Source: Exiguobacterium flavidum (GTDB lineage: Bacteria; Bacillota; Bacilli; Exiguobacteriales; Exiguobacteriaceae). From it: DNA of 64,000 nucleotides. Positions 8,933-20,508 of the stretch are shown here, piece after piece. The translations under genes were made by a program, and so were the position numbers. The stretch spans positions 232,557 through 296,556 of the forward strand of contig NZ_QPKS01000001.1 of the NCBI RefSeq assembly GCF_003344535.1, given 5' to 3'. The notes beneath the pieces were generated by a model, which was not told where the DNA came from, ran no database searches, and saw nothing but the letters and a program-made list of their open reading frames with translations. How positions within the stretch are numbered: position 1 is the stretch's first letter; every line of letters begins with the position of its first letter.

Positions 8933-8961
8933 ATTATCTTAAAATCTGAATGATATGTCAA
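8933..8961 (-). promoter_or_regulatory. sigma-A promoter of relA-dtd
   Basis: TTGACA, 17-base spacer, GATAAT on the minus strand. It begins at the end of the T run of the apt terminator. About 60 bases of 5' leader precede the relA start. Confidence 0.8.
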
Positions 8962-8962
8962 A

Positions 8963-9004
8963 ATAAAAAGCCAGCCGACAGGACCTATGTCCTATCGACC
9001 GGCT
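8963..9004 (-). terminator. terminator after apt
   Basis: A 16-17-bp stem (AGCCGGTCGATAGGAC with partner GTCCTGTCGGCTGGCT) and a 3-base loop, followed by TTTTTATTTT on the minus strand. It separates the secDF-recJ-apt unit from relA. Confidence 0.88.
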
Positions 9005-9011
9005 TAGCCGT

Positions 9012-9530
9012 TCAGTCTTCGTAACGGATGAGGGAAAGGATATCATACCCTTCGAGCTTCTCGCGACCACCGAGGCCATCGAGCTCGATCAGGAATCCGA
9101 TTCCTGCGACCGTTCCGCCGAGCTTCTCGATCATTTCGATCGTCGCTTCGATCGTTCCGCCTGTCGCGAGCAAATCGTCGAGGATGACGACTTTCTGCCC
9201 CGGCTTGATCGCATCGTTGTGCATCGTCAGGACGTCCTTGCCGTATTCAAGACCGTACTCGACACGGACCGTTTCACGCGGGAGTTTCCCTTCTTTACGG
9301 ACCGGCACGAAACCGACCTCGAGGGCATATGCCGCCGGACAACCGACGACGAATCCACGTGCTTCCGGTCCAGCGATGACGTCAGCACCGCGTTCGCGTG
9401 CGTACTCGACCAGTGCATCGATCGATTGTTTGTAGACCGGACCGTTCTGCATCAATGACGTGATGTCCTTGAAGCTGATTCCTTCTTTCGGCCAGTTCTC
9501 GACCTCTTTTATATGCTGTTTGAACTCCAT
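9012..9530 (-). CDS. apt: adenine phosphoribosyltransferase
   Basis: A 172-residue type I phosphoribosyltransferase converting adenine and PRPP to AMP (purine salvage). The PRPP-binding motif [13 protein letters not shown] and the adenine-site N-terminal stretch [12 protein letters not shown] are present. The ATG follows AGGAGG at 7 bases. Its start lies within the 3' end of recJ (22-base overlap), so it is coupled to recJ. The order recJ-apt-relA is conserved in Bacilli. Confidence 0.97.
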   Translation of the reverse strand: MEFKQHIKEVENWPKEGISFKDITSLMQNGPVYKQSIDALVEYARERGADVIAGPEARGFVVGCPAAYALEVGFVPVRKEGKLPRETVRVEYGLEYGKDVLTMHNDAIKPGQKVVILDDLLATGGTIEATIEMIEKLGGTVAGIGFLIELDGLGGREKLEGYDILSLIRYED

Positions 9531-11818
9531 GTCGTTTCCTCCTGCTTCGCCGCTTCCACTAAAGCATCGAATCGCTCCTTCAGCTGAGCGAGTGACGAAT
9601 AAATGTATTGTTGCTCAAGACGCTGACGTTCCTCGTGACGCTTATACGTCGCTGCTTCCGTCAGGTCTCTTTTCGCAGCTTCCGGATTCACACCAGGAAG
9701 CCCGTCCTCCATTGTAACAAGAAAATCAAGTTCGGAAAATACCGAATGCATAAAGTTTATTGAACGTTTCGACCACTTCCGTTCCTTCGAAAGCCGAACG
9801 AGACCGATCCGCATGTCAGAACGTTCGCATGTAGCGAAATAATTGAAGTAGTGTTTGAAGTCCTCACGGCTCGGGATCGCCTCGAAATAATATCCCTCGT
9901 CCTTGAATGCGCAGTAGATGCGCTCGGCCTTGGCGATGTAAGGATAGAACGCCCCTTCCTCATCCGGCAGGTCGAGGAGGACGACGTTTTTCTTTCCATG
10001 CTCGTTCAATTTCCGTTCAGCGTAAGCATCTCGCGTCTTCTCGTTGAAAGCCACATAAGCTGTCGACTCCGCTTCCAAGGCGAACAGTTCGCTGATCGGT
10101 CTCTTGCCGCCCCGGTAGTCGAACAGTTGATAGTCGCTTACCGACAGATCCTGGATCATCAGTTGAGGTTTACGGAAACCGTTCCATTCGTTGACGTTCA
10201 GGCTGCCCATGATCGAGACGTCAGATAAAGTCGACAGCTCGTCGACCGCATCGCCGAAGCCGAAGCCGATCGCGTCAAGCTCCGTCTTGCCGTCCGAGAG
10301 CAGTGCCTTGAAATGTGTCAAGTCGCGCCCGATTCGTTTCATGTCGCGGATCCTGGCCGATTCGACGACGATGCGCGGAGCCGGGTTGCCCATCCCGAAC
10401 GGCGACAGCTTGCCAATCTGTTCGATCAGCTTCAAATCGACGTCCGATACCTTCAGGCGCAGGTCGACCTCGATCGTCGGGATGAACGCATCGTCCGGCA
10501 AGGTGGCCGCCTGCTCGTTCAACCTCCGCCGCAACTCCTCGACGTCTGACGATGCGAGCGTCATTCCGGCAGCTGCCGGATGCCCGCCGAAGTGCGGCAG
10601 GATGTCCGCGCATTTGTTCAATTCATGGAACAGGTCGAACGCGGCGATTGACCGGCCGGACCCTTTCGCCGTCCCCTTCTCAACATCATGGCAGAGCATG
10701 ATGACGGGACGGTAGTACTTCTCGACGAGACGTGAGGCGACGATTCCGACGACACCGGGGTTCCAGCCTTCGGCGTCGACGACGAGGACCCGGTCGTCCA
10801 TGTGGTCGGATTCGACCTGCAGCGTCGCCTCCTCGGCGATTTGCTTGACGATATCTTGGCGTTCCTTATTTTGCTTGTCGAGCTGCTTCGCAAGCTGTTC
10901 CGCCTCTTCGAATGAATCGGACAGCAACATCTCGAGCGCAGGCATCGCCGAGTCGAGCCGACCTGCCGCGTTGATCCGCGGACCGAACGCGAAGCCGACC
11001 GACTCCTCGTTCAATTCGTCTTCCGCAAGGCTGCATACCTTGCGAAGGGCAAGAATCCCGGGACGTTCGCTCGCGTTCAGCGCCTCGATCCCCTTGACGG
11101 CGAGCAGGCGGTTCTCGTCGACGAGCGGCACGAGGTCCGCGATCGTCCCGAGGACGGCGAGGTCGAGCAGCTCTGCCGGGACACGTCCGAGCAAGGCATG
11201 CGCCACCTTGAAGGCGACGCCAGCGCCTGCGAGCTTCGAGAACGGATACTGTTCATCGATACCGGGATGAATCAACGCGAACGCATCCGGCAGTTCTTCC
11301 TTCGGTTCGTGGTGATCCGTGATGATCAAGTCGACACCGAGTTCCTTCAGCACTTGCGCTTCATGAATTCCCGAAATGCCGCAGTCGACCGTGATGACGA
11401 GGCTGAAACCCTCTTCAGCCGCCCAGCGGAAGGCAGACTCGTTAGGTCCATATCCTTCCGTGAATCGGTTCGGGATATAGCATTCCGCCATCGCCCCGAT
11501 CTCCATCAATGCATTCCAAAGGATCGCCGACGCACTGACGCCATCGACGTCATAGTCGCCGTAGATCAGGATCATCTCACCTTGTTCGGCGGCACGCATG
11601 ATCCGCTCGACGACTCTCTCCATGTCCTTGAACAAGAACGGATCGTGATAGTCCATCTTGTCCGCTTCAAGGAACGCCTTTGCCGCCTCAGGCGTGTCGA
11701 GACCACGCTGGACGAGCAGCCTTGCGACGAACGGAGACGTCGCCGCCTCCTTCTCGAGCACTTCTACTTTATGGTCATCAATGGGCTTGTCGACCCATGT
11801 TTTTTTCGAGTGATACAT
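9509..11818 (-). CDS. recJ: single-stranded-DNA-specific exonuclease RecJ
   Basis: A 769-residue DHH-family 5'-3' exonuclease for recombination and mismatch/base-excision repair. Phosphoesterase motifs: [30 protein letters not shown] and, in the DHHA1 domain, [11 protein letters not shown]. An OB fold follows, and then a long C-terminal region (about 200 residues) like that of Bacillus RecJ. The chosen ATG (MYHSKKTW) has GGAGGGG 4 bases away. An in-frame upstream ATG would add 25 residues unlike the family. Confidence 0.96.
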   Translation of the reverse strand: MYHSKKTWVDKPIDDHKVEVLEKEAATSPFVARLLVQRGLDTPEAAKAFLEADKMDYHDPFLFKDMERVVERIMRAAEQGEMILIYGDYDVDGVSASAILWNALMEIGAMAECYIPNRFTEGYGPNESAFRWAAEEGFSLVITVDCGISGIHEAQVLKELGVDLIITDHHEPKEELPDAFALIHPGIDEQYPFSKLAGAGVAFKVAHALLGRVPAELLDLAVLGTIADLVPLVDENRLLAVKGIEALNASERPGILALRKVCSLAEDELNEESVGFAFGPRINAAGRLDSAMPALEMLLSDSFEEAEQLAKQLDKQNKERQDIVKQIAEEATLQVESDHMDDRVLVVDAEGWNPGVVGIVASRLVEKYYRPVIMLCHDVEKGTAKGSGRSIAAFDLFHELNKCADILPHFGGHPAAAGMTLASSDVEELRRRLNEQAATLPDDAFIPTIEVDLRLKVSDVDLKLIEQIGKLSPFGMGNPAPRIVVESARIRDMKRIGRDLTHFKALLSDGKTELDAIGFGFGDAVDELSTLSDVSIMGSLNVNEWNGFRKPQLMIQDLSVSDYQLFDYRGGKRPISELFALEAESTAYVAFNEKTRDAYAERKLNEHGKKNVVLLDLPDEEGAFYPYIAKAERIYCAFKDEGYYFEAIPSREDFKHYFNYFATCERSDMRIGLVRLSKERKWSKRSINFMHSVFSELDFLVTMEDGLPGVNPEAAKRDLTEAATYKRHEERQRLEQQYIYSSLAQLKERFDALVEAAKQEETTWSSNSI

Positions 11819-11889
11819 CGAACCCCTCCAATCAACTTTCTCATTATAAACAAATTCCGCGTTAGTGTCATAACTAACGCGGAACTTGA

Positions 11890-12807
11890 TCAAGATGCCT
11901 GTTTAGTTTTCGAGAGGGTCTTCCCCTTCATGACGAGCCAGAGCTGAGCCGCGATGAAGATCGAAGAATACATGCCCATGACGAGTCCGACGAGAAGCGC
12001 GAGGCTGAACCCGCGAATCGATTCGCTTCCAAAAACGTAGAGCGCGATCGCCGTCATCAAGACCGTCACGACGGTGTTGATCGAGCGGACGATCGTCTGC
12101 TGGAGCGAGGCGTTGACGATTCTTCCGAGCTCCTCGAATCCGACTTTGCGTCCGCCCTTCTCGGCGAGTGCCAAGTTCTCCCGCACCCGGTCGAACGTGA
12201 CGATCGTGTCGTTGACGGAATAACCGATGATCGTCAAGACGGCTGCGATGAAGTACAGGTTCACCTCGATCTGCAGCAGCGAGAAGAACGCGATGATCAT
12301 CAGCACGTCATGCAGCAAGGCGACGACCGTCGCGATCCCGTAGAGGGGCTGGAAACGTACCGAGACGTAGAGGACGATCCCGAGCGATGCGAGCATCACC
12401 GCATAGATGGCGTTCCGCGCGATCTCGCGCCCGACTTGTGCCGATACGGTCGAGACACTCGGCTCCTTGCCGTACTTATCCTCGATGACCTGCTTCGTCT
12501 TCGCGATCTGTTCCTTCTCGAACACACCGACGAACGTCACGTTCGCAAGCTTTCCGCCCTGCGCGAACTGGATGCCGTCGATCTCATCCGCATCCAGACC
12601 GGACTGTTCGATGACGTCACGGACTTCCTGCTCTTTGAGCACCTGTTCCGACGCGATCTCGACACGTGTACCGGCAGCGAAGTCGATACCGAGGTTCAAT
12701 CCGCGGAAGGTGATCAGCAAGACCGACACGAGCACGAGAGCGATCGTGATCGTGAAATAGAGTTTGCGGTGTTTAATATAATCGAACTTCGTTGGATTAA
12801 AGCTCAC
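11890..12807 (-). CDS. secF: protein translocase subunit SecF
   Basis: About 305 residues with the SecF layout: TM1 (residues ~15-33), an extracytoplasmic domain beginning LNLGIDFAAGTRVEI, then five TM segments with the conserved GYSVNDTIVTFDRVREN. With SecD it forms the proton-driven motor that pulls secreted proteins outward. A GTG at 12807 with GGAG 10 bases upstream is preferred to a GTG three codons earlier that sits on top of the RBS; this is uncertain. The start overlaps the secD end. In B. subtilis the two are one SecDF polypeptide; here they are separate. Confidence 0.95.
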   Translation of the reverse strand: MSFNPTKFDYIKHRKLYFTITIALVLVSVLLITFRGLNLGIDFAAGTRVEIASEQVLKEQEVRDVIEQSGLDADEIDGIQFAQGGKLANVTFVGVFEKEQIAKTKQVIEDKYGKEPSVSTVSAQVGREIARNAIYAVMLASLGIVLYVSVRFQPLYGIATVVALLHDVLMIIAFFSLLQIEVNLYFIAAVLTIIGYSVNDTIVTFDRVRENLALAEKGGRKVGFEELGRIVNASLQQTIVRSINTVVTVLMTAIALYVFGSESIRGFSLALLVGLVMGMYSSIFIAAQLWLVMKGKTLSKTKQAS

Positions 12808-14101
12808 GGATTTCACTCTCCTTTACTCCGAACCAGCTCTTCTTCTTATCAAAGAGACGGCTTTCGACGAGCTGGCCTAAGAAGAAGCGTGAGACGAAGA
12901 CGTTCGTGATGAATGTAACGAGGATCGACACCATCAACATGATGGCGAATCCTTTGACCGTGCTCGTCCCGAAGTAGTAGAGAACTCCTGCTGAGATGAG
13001 CGTCGTCAAGTTGGCATCAAGGATCGTTCCGAACGAACGGCGATTCCCTGCCTTGAACGAAGAAAGCACCGATTTCCCGCTGCGGAGCTCATCCTTGATC
13101 CGTTCCGCCGTGATGATGTTCGCATCGACGGCCATACCGACACCGAGGACGAGTGCCGCGATACCAGGCAGCGTCAAGACTGCGTTGATCCCGTTGAAGA
13201 AGATCATGACGAGATAGATATAGAAGAGAAGCGTAACGACCGCTACGACCCCGGACAAGCGATAGAACACGAGCATGAAGAGGGAGACGGCCGCGATCCC
13301 GATCATCGACGCGAAGAGCGTCTGATCGAGCGCATCCTTACCGAACGCCGCCGAGACGGACGTCGAATAGATCTCATCGAGCTTGACCGGGAGAGCTCCT
13401 GCATTCAAGATCGACGAGAGCTGCTTGCCATACTCGGCATCGATGCTTCCGCCTGAGATGATGGCTTTGTCCGAGTTGATCGGCTGGGAGACGAACGCGT
13501 CAGAGACGATCTTCGAGTTCTCCTTGCCCATCTCTTTTTCGTACGTGTCACCTTCCTCGTAATCGAGCCAGATGACGAGGCGATTCGTCGGCTCCGGCAT
13601 CTGCGAGATTTGCTGCGTCACTTCGTAGAACTTCTCTTGCGATTTCATTGTCAGTTCGACGAGCGGCTCGTTCGTCTGCGGGTCATACCCGAGCTTAGCG
13701 CCTTTCGCCTTCAAATCCGCCCCATCGAGTAGCAGCTTGTCATTGACGTCACGGAACGAGAGTTGTGCCGTCGAGGAAAGAATCTGTCGTGCCTCGTTCT
13801 GGTCCTTGACTCCTGCGAGCTGGACGCGAATCCGATTTCCGCCCTCGATCCGGATGTCCGGTTCCGAGACGCCAAGTACGTTGACCCGGTTCTCGATTGC
13901 CGTAAGCGTCGCGCTCATGGCCGTTTCATCGATTTTGTCACCTTTTTTGAGCGGCTGTACTTCATACAGCACCTCGAATCCGCCCTTCAAGTCGAGTCCG
14001 AGCTTCGTGTCTTTGAAGAGCCACGAAGACGTCGTCCCGATCAAGATGAGCAGCGCGATGACCGTGATGAAGAATGTTGCGATTTTACCTTTCTTGATCA
14101 T
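12797..14101 (-). CDS. secD: protein translocase subunit SecD
   Basis: A 434-residue RND-family translocase subunit. TM1 is at residues ~7-27, then GLDLKGGFEVLYEV (the D1 motif), the large P1 domain, and five C-terminal TM segments with PGIAALVLGVGMAVDANIITAERI (the proton-path helix). It ends with a cytosolic FDKKKSWFGVKE segment. It stops before secF begins its own reading frame, so the fusion seen in Bacillus and Staphylococcus is absent. The leader contains an inverted repeat. Confidence 0.96.
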   Translation of the reverse strand: MIKKGKIATFFITVIALLILIGTTSSWLFKDTKLGLDLKGGFEVLYEVQPLKKGDKIDETAMSATLTAIENRVNVLGVSEPDIRIEGGNRIRVQLAGVKDQNEARQILSSTAQLSFRDVNDKLLLDGADLKAKGAKLGYDPQTNEPLVELTMKSQEKFYEVTQQISQMPEPTNRLVIWLDYEEGDTYEKEMGKENSKIVSDAFVSQPINSDKAIISGGSIDAEYGKQLSSILNAGALPVKLDEIYSTSVSAAFGKDALDQTLFASMIGIAAVSLFMLVFYRLSGVVAVVTLLFYIYLVMIFFNGINAVLTLPGIAALVLGVGMAVDANIITAERIKDELRSGKSVLSSFKAGNRRSFGTILDANLTTLISAGVLYYFGTSTVKGFAIMLMVSILVTFITNVFVSRFFLGQLVESRLFDKKKSWFGVKESEIREL

Positions 14102-14120
14102 GGTGCACTGTCCTTTCTCT

Positions 14121-14146
14121 AGTTGTCGATATATTTTCAGACAACT
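14121..14146 (-). repeat. inverted repeat in the secD leader
   Basis: Arms AGTTGTC and GACAACT (7 of 7 bases) enclose a 12-base AT-rich spacer, 20 bases upstream of the secD ATG. There is no T run on the gene side, so it is not a terminator. It could be an operator or an RNA hairpin near the RBS. Confidence 0.5.
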
Positions 14147-14204
14147 TTCTTATCCTCCATTAGCTTACATAAGAAATGGTAAAATAAGCAATCACTTTTC
14201 TTAT

Positions 14205-14244
14205 ATAAAAAAAGAAAAGACGCTTTCCGATTGGAAAACGTCTT
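14205..14244 (-). terminator. terminator after yajC
   Basis: A 12-bp stem (AAGACGTTTTCC with partner GGAAAGCGTCTT) and a 4-base loop, followed by a long T-rich run on the minus strand. Confidence 0.88.
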
Positions 14245-14253
14245 ATTTCTGCC

Positions 14254-14547
14254 TTACTCGACGATTTCGTCGTCAGTCGTCACAGTCGTCGATTTCTTGA
14301 CGACTTCTGCAACCGCGCTGCGGTTGAACGTGAGTTGCGCGTTTCCGCTCTTGAGCGTGACCGTCGTGTCATCGACCTTTTGGACCGTCCCGTGAAGACC
14401 GCCGATCGTCACGATGCTGTCACCGCGCGAAAGTTGGCTCTGCATCTCGCGTACTTGCTTCTGGCGCTTGTTCTGCGGACGAATCAACAAGAAGTAGAAC
14501 ACCACGAAGATCAAGATCATCGGGAGAAGTGTGTAAAGTTGCTCCAT
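14254..14547 (-). CDS. yajC: preprotein translocase subunit YajC
   Basis: A 97-residue single-TM protein (hydrophobic residues ~5-24, LLPMILIFVVFYFLLIRPQ) with the conserved RPQNKRQKQ positive cluster. It then has the small cytosolic domain GDSIVTIGGLHGTVQKVDD that defines the family. It associates with SecDF in the membrane. It ends the ruvAB-queA-tgt-yajC unit, with a terminator 10 bases after the stop. Confidence 0.95.
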   Translation of the reverse strand: MEQLYTLLPMILIFVVFYFLLIRPQNKRQKQVREMQSQLSRGDSIVTIGGLHGTVQKVDDTTVTLKSGNAQLTFNRSAVAEVVKKSTTVTTDDEIVE

Positions 14548-14607
14548 TCTTTCTCAACTCCTTTTCCATTCAAATCACGTTCATTATACCTTGAAATCGA
14601 TGATTTG

Positions 14608-16793
<2,186 letters not shown>

Positions 16794-16796
16794 CGG

Positions 16797-17792
16797 TCAG
16801 TTTCCTTCTTTCAATCCTAAATGCTGCCGCGCGAACGGTGTCAGGACACGGCCGCGCGGTGTACGTTGTAGAAATCCTTGCTGCAGTAAGTACGGCTCAT
16901 AGACGTCCTCGATCGTCTGGGCATCCTCGCCGATCGTCGCAGCAATCGTCTCGAGTCCGACCGGTCCGCCGGCGAAACGCTCAGCAAGCGAGCGGAGCAG
17001 ACGATGGTCGACTTCATCGAGTCCGAGTGCATCGACATGCAGCCGGTCGAGCGCACTCGTCGCGAGCACGGCGTCGATCTCGGTCTGGTGGGCGACTTGC
17101 GCGAAGTCGCGAACACGCCGGAGCAGCCGGTTCGCGACTCGCGGCGTCCCGCGGGAACGAAGGGCGATCGCCTCTGCCGCCTGCCGGTCCGCCTCGAAAC
17201 CGAACAGCCGGGATGTCCGCGAAACGATCGCTGATAGCTCGGGCGTCGTGTAATACTCAAGCTTGAGCGTGACGCCGAACCGGTCCCGCAGCGGTGCCGA
17301 AAGCATCCCTGCACGGGTCGTCGCTCCGACGAGCGTGAACGGCGGCAAATCGATCCGGACGCTTCGTGCGAGTTCTCCCTGGCCAATGACGATATCGAGG
17401 CAATAATCCTCCATCGCCGGATAGAGGATTTCCTCGATCGAGCGGCTCAGGCGGTGTATCTCGTCGATGAAGAGGACATCTCCCGGCTCGAGTGAGGACA
17501 GGATCGCCGCCAGGTCACCCGGCCGTTCGATCGCGGGGCCGGCCGTCGTCTTGATGCCGACCCCCATCTCGTTCGCGACGATCTGTGCGAGCGTCGTCTT
17601 CCCGAGACCAGGGGGACCATAGAGCAGGACATGGTCGAGCGTCTCGCGCCGGATCTTCGCCGCTTGGATGAAGACGCTCAGATTGCTCTTTGCCTTCTCT
17701 TGTCCGATATATTGGTCGAGGGTCTGTGGACGCAAGCTCCATTCTTCCTGGTCCTCGACTCCTGCTGCTTCCGATAGTAAGCGTTCATCCAC
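16797..17792 (-). CDS. ruvB: Holliday junction branch-migration ATPase RuvB
   Basis: A 331-residue AAA+ motor. Walker [13 protein letters not shown], Walker B LFIDEIH, sensor 1 (LVGATTRAG), the arginine-finger region PLRDRFG and a C-terminal winged helix ([17 protein letters not shown]) are clear. A GTG start is used, with GAGGTGA about 7 bases upstream. It drives branch migration with RuvA, encoded 7 bases upstream. Confidence 0.98.
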   Translation of the reverse strand: MDERLLSEAAGVEDQEEWSLRPQTLDQYIGQEKAKSNLSVFIQAAKIRRETLDHVLLYGPPGLGKTTLAQIVANEMGVGIKTTAGPAIERPGDLAAILSSLEPGDVLFIDEIHRLSRSIEEILYPAMEDYCLDIVIGQGELARSVRIDLPPFTLVGATTRAGMLSAPLRDRFGVTLKLEYYTTPELSAIVSRTSRLFGFEADRQAAEAIALRSRGTPRVANRLLRRVRDFAQVAHQTEIDAVLATSALDRLHVDALGLDEVDHRLLRSLAERFAGGPVGLETIAATIGEDAQTIEDVYEPYLLQQGFLQRTPRGRVLTPFARQHLGLKEGN

Positions 17793-17799
17793 TTTCCTG

Positions 17800-18393
17800 T
17801 CACCTCACATTCAATAACAACTGCAGTGCCCGTTTGACGTAAGCGTCGGTCGAAAGCACTTCGCCTTGAAGCGCCTTGCGCACCTTCTCGACCTCACGTT
17901 CGCTGTAGCCTAGTGCAGTCAGTGCTTCACATGCCTCGTTCAACTCGGCGTTTCCTTGCGCGAACAGTCCTTCGCTCGGTACATAGTCCGGCGCGAGTTC
18001 GGCAAGCTTGCCCTTCAGGTCGAGCGTCATCTGTTTCGCCGTCTTCTTCCCGACACCCGGGAACTTGACGAGGTAGCTTTCCTTCTCACCCTCGATCGCA
18101 TCGACGAGCGCATCGACGTTTCCGGAAGCGACGATTGCGAGCGCTCCCTTCGGTCCGATTCCGGTCACACCGAGCAATTTCGTGAACAATGCGCGCTCGC
18201 GCCTTGATTTGAAACCATAGAGGATTTCCTGGTCTTCTCTTACATAATGGTACGTATATACGATGGTCTGTTCGTCTCCCGTCCGATAAAAAAACGGGTT
18301 CGGTGCTACGATCTTGTAGCCGATTCCCCCGACTTCCACCGTGACGAACTCCGCACAGACATAAGCGACTTGGCCGCGAATGAATTCTATCAC
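17800..18393 (-). CDS. ruvA: Holliday junction branch-migration protein RuvA
   Basis: A 197-residue RuvA: N-terminal OB domain ([20 protein letters not shown]), HhH pairs ([30 protein letters not shown]) and the flexible-linked C-terminal domain that contacts RuvB ([19 protein letters not shown]). A GTG start is chosen because GAGGAG lies 9 bases upstream and the protein then begins exactly like other RuvA; an upstream ATG would add 22 unlikely residues. A TGC-TACAAT extended -10 is about 40 bases ahead. Confidence 0.96.
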   Translation of the reverse strand: MIEFIRGQVAYVCAEFVTVEVGGIGYKIVAPNPFFYRTGDEQTIVYTYHYVREDQEILYGFKSRRERALFTKLLGVTGIGPKGALAIVASGNVDALVDAIEGEKESYLVKFPGVGKKTAKQMTLDLKGKLAELAPDYVPSEGLFAQGNAELNEACEALTALGYSEREVEKVRKALQGEVLSTDAYVKRALQLLLNVR

Positions 18394-18430
18394 TTTGAAA
18401 CGCTCCTCACTATTTGCGAACTCTTGTGCC

Positions 18431-18436
18431 ATTGTA
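18431..18436 (-). promoter_or_regulatory. extended -10 promoter of ruvAB-queA-tgt-yajC
   Basis: TGC-TACAAT on the minus strand, 37 bases before the ruvA GTG. The -35 match is poor. Confidence 0.5.
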
Positions 18437-18557
18437 GCATATTTCGATTCTGCCCGCACGGAGCTTTATGGGCCGTGAGGCGCCCTTCTCACCTGCTCTG
18501 ATCCTTCCCGATTCATGTTATGCTAGGACAAACGAGAACAGAGAGGCCAGGGATACG

Positions 18558-19094
18558 ATGGAACGAAAAAACACCGGCGAGGAGCGGCGAAAACAACTCC
18601 TCGGCTTACTGAAAAATAGTACTGCACCAATCACCGGAGCAGACCTCGCAGCGAGGAGCGGCGTCAGCAGACAGGTCATCGTCCAAGACCTGTCCCTCCT
18701 GAAGGCAGGCGGACAGTCTATCGTCGCAACTCCGCGCGGTTATCTGTATACGGCACACGAAGGTACCAGCTATCGCCGAAAGGTCGTCTGCCGCCATACA
18801 CCGGACGAACTCGGGGCCGAATGTGACGCGATCGTCGACGAAGGGGTGACGGTTCTCGACGTCATCGTCGAACACCCCGTCTACGGCTTCCTGACCGGCG
18901 AGCTCATGCTGAGGAGCCGGCGCGACGTGCGCACGCTCATTGCCCGCCTGCAGGAAACGGATTCGCCCCCGCTGTCGAGCTTGACCGACGGCACCCATAT
19001 CCATACACTCGAGTCGGACAGCGAGCAGGCACTCGATGCCGCCGTCGCGCGTCTTGCGGCACTCGGTATCCTGATCAGCGAGCTCGAGGCCTGA
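18558..19094 (+). CDS. niaR: niacin-responsive transcription repressor NiaR
   Basis: A 178-residue protein with an N-terminal winged HTH (LLGLLKNSTAPITGADLAARSGVSRQVIVQDLSLLKAGG) and a C-terminal 3H domain. The three histidines are seen in VCRHTPDE, VEHPVYGFLTGEL and GTHIHTLES. NiaR (YrxA) binds nicotinate with a metal and represses NAD synthesis or niacin uptake genes. In B. subtilis yrxA lies near the nadBCA genes and ruvA; here no nad genes are beside it, so its targets must be elsewhere. It is one of the few plus-strand genes and is divergent from ruvA. Confidence 0.9.
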   Translation: MERKNTGEERRKQLLGLLKNSTAPITGADLAARSGVSRQVIVQDLSLLKAGGQSIVATPRGYLYTAHEGTSYRRKVVCRHTPDELGAECDAIVDEGVTVLDVIVEHPVYGFLTGELMLRSRRDVRTLIARLQETDSPPLSSLTDGTHIHTLESDSEQALDAAVARLAALGILISELEA

Positions 19095-19132
19095 AAACGG
19101 CAGCTCCATTGAAGAGAATAATGATTACAGCG

Positions 19133-19172
19133 AAAAGGAGGAAGAACGCGAAATGCGGTCTCCCTCCTTTTT
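19133..19172 (+). terminator. terminator after niaR
   Basis: A 9-bp stem AAAAGGAGG/CCTCCTTTT with a 21-base loop that can pair internally, then TT. It lies between the convergent niaR and CNNM-protein genes. Confidence 0.6.
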
Positions 19173-19200
19173 CTATGACGTCATCCGGCTTGATGTGCGA

Positions 19201-20475
19201 TCAGCGGATTTCCATCTTCTCTTGCTCTTGTTTTTCCTGGAATATCGCGAGGACGCGGCGTACGCGCCGGTTCTCGACATGCAGGACGGTGAAGGTGACG
19301 TGTTCATACGTCATCCGTGCCCCGACCTCTGGAATGCGTCCGATGCCTTCGATGATCCATCCGCCTAGCGTTTGGGCATCCGTATCCGGCATCGTCAGCT
19401 CGAACTGCTCACAGAAATCCTCGATATCGTATTCTGCAAGACATTCGTATCGATTCGGTCCGATCTGTTTCGTATAGTCGAGCGACTCATCATGCTCATC
19501 CCAAATCTCTCCGACGATCTCCTCGAGGATGTCCTCGAGCGTGATCAATCCGGCCGTTCCTCCAAACTCGTCAAGGACGATCGCCATATGCGATTGCTTG
19601 ATCCGGAGCTCCGGTAGCAAGTCGATCAGGCGCGTCTGCGGGACGACGAATGAGACCGGACGAATCAACTCGCGGATATCGACCTCGCCATTCTTGACGA
19701 GTTCGCGCAGGAAATCCCGCTCCGACAGGACACCGATGACGTGATCAATCGAATCCTTGTAGACAGGAAGACGGGAAAATCCGCCCTTTTGGACTTCCGC
19801 CAAAATCTCCTCGAACGTATCATCGATATCGATCGCCTGAATATCCATCCGGGGCGTCAGAGCCTCTTCGACGATCGTGTTTTTGAAGTCGACGGCGCTG
19901 TGGACGAGTTCAGCTTCGGACTCACCCATCACACCTTCCTCTTCACTGATGTCGACGAGCGCCTTGAGCTCCTGCTCGGTGACGAGCGGTCCTTTCGGAT
20001 CCGCTCCGATCATCACGAGGGCAAGGCTTCTGAGCTTCAGGAAAATCCAGACGAGCGGCTTGAACAGCACGATCGCGAGTTGGAGCGGACGGCTGACGGC
20101 GAGCGCATATGTCTCCGCGTGTTCCCGAGCATATGACTTCGGCACGAGTTCACCGAAGACGAATATGAGCAGGAACGCCAGGGCGAGCACGAGAGCCTTC
20201 ATCCAGAAGCTGTCGTATGCGAGAGCGAGCCAACCGCCAATCAGCGCTACGCTCAAGTTCGCGAGCGTATTGCCGATCAAGATCGTCGTCATCGTCTCCT
20301 CATACCGTTGTATCTGACGGAACGCCTGTTTCGCACGCCCGCTTCCGCCCTCTGCCTGATGCAGGATGCGGAGACGGTTCGCGCTCGAGAGCGCCGTTTC
20401 CGATGAAGAGAAGAAAGCCGATACGAAAAGCAGAATCAAAAACCAAATCAACTGCATCGCGGGAACTGGGTCCAC
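19201..20475 (-). CDS. CNNM/CBS-domain membrane protein (HlyC/CorC family)
   Basis: About 424 residues. Order: CNNM (DUF21) membrane domain with SAFFSSSETAL and GELVPKSYA, two CBS domains (about residues 200-320: TPRMDIQAIDIDD; RLPVYKDSIDHVIGVLSERDFL; HMAIVLDEFGGTAGLITLEDILEEIVGEI) and a C-terminal CorC_HlyC domain (LAEYDIEDFCEQFEL). Homologues take part in magnesium or cobalt export and are often annotated haemolysin. The GTG giving a VDPVPAMQ start has GAGG 5 bases ahead and resembles family N-termini. Substrate not determinable. Confidence 0.92.
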   Translation of the reverse strand: MDPVPAMQLIWFLILLFVSAFFSSSETALSSANRLRILHQAEGGSGRAKQAFRQIQRYEETMTTILIGNTLANLSVALIGGWLALAYDSFWMKALVLALAFLLIFVFGELVPKSYAREHAETYALAVSRPLQLAIVLFKPLVWIFLKLRSLALVMIGADPKGPLVTEQELKALVDISEEEGVMGESEAELVHSAVDFKNTIVEEALTPRMDIQAIDIDDTFEEILAEVQKGGFSRLPVYKDSIDHVIGVLSERDFLRELVKNGEVDIRELIRPVSFVVPQTRLIDLLPELRIKQSHMAIVLDEFGGTAGLITLEDILEEIVGEIWDEHDESLDYTKQIGPNRYECLAEYDIEDFCEQFELTMPDTDAQTLGGWIIEGIGRIPEVGARMTYEHVTFTVLHVENRRVRRVLAIFQEKQEQEKMEIR

Positions 20476-20508
20476 GATATCCTCACACTCCATTTCGTTT
20501 GTACAAGT

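Noticed and set aside
14121-14146. Terminator in the secD leader
   Set aside because: The inverted repeat has no GC-rich stem and no T run on the coding side.
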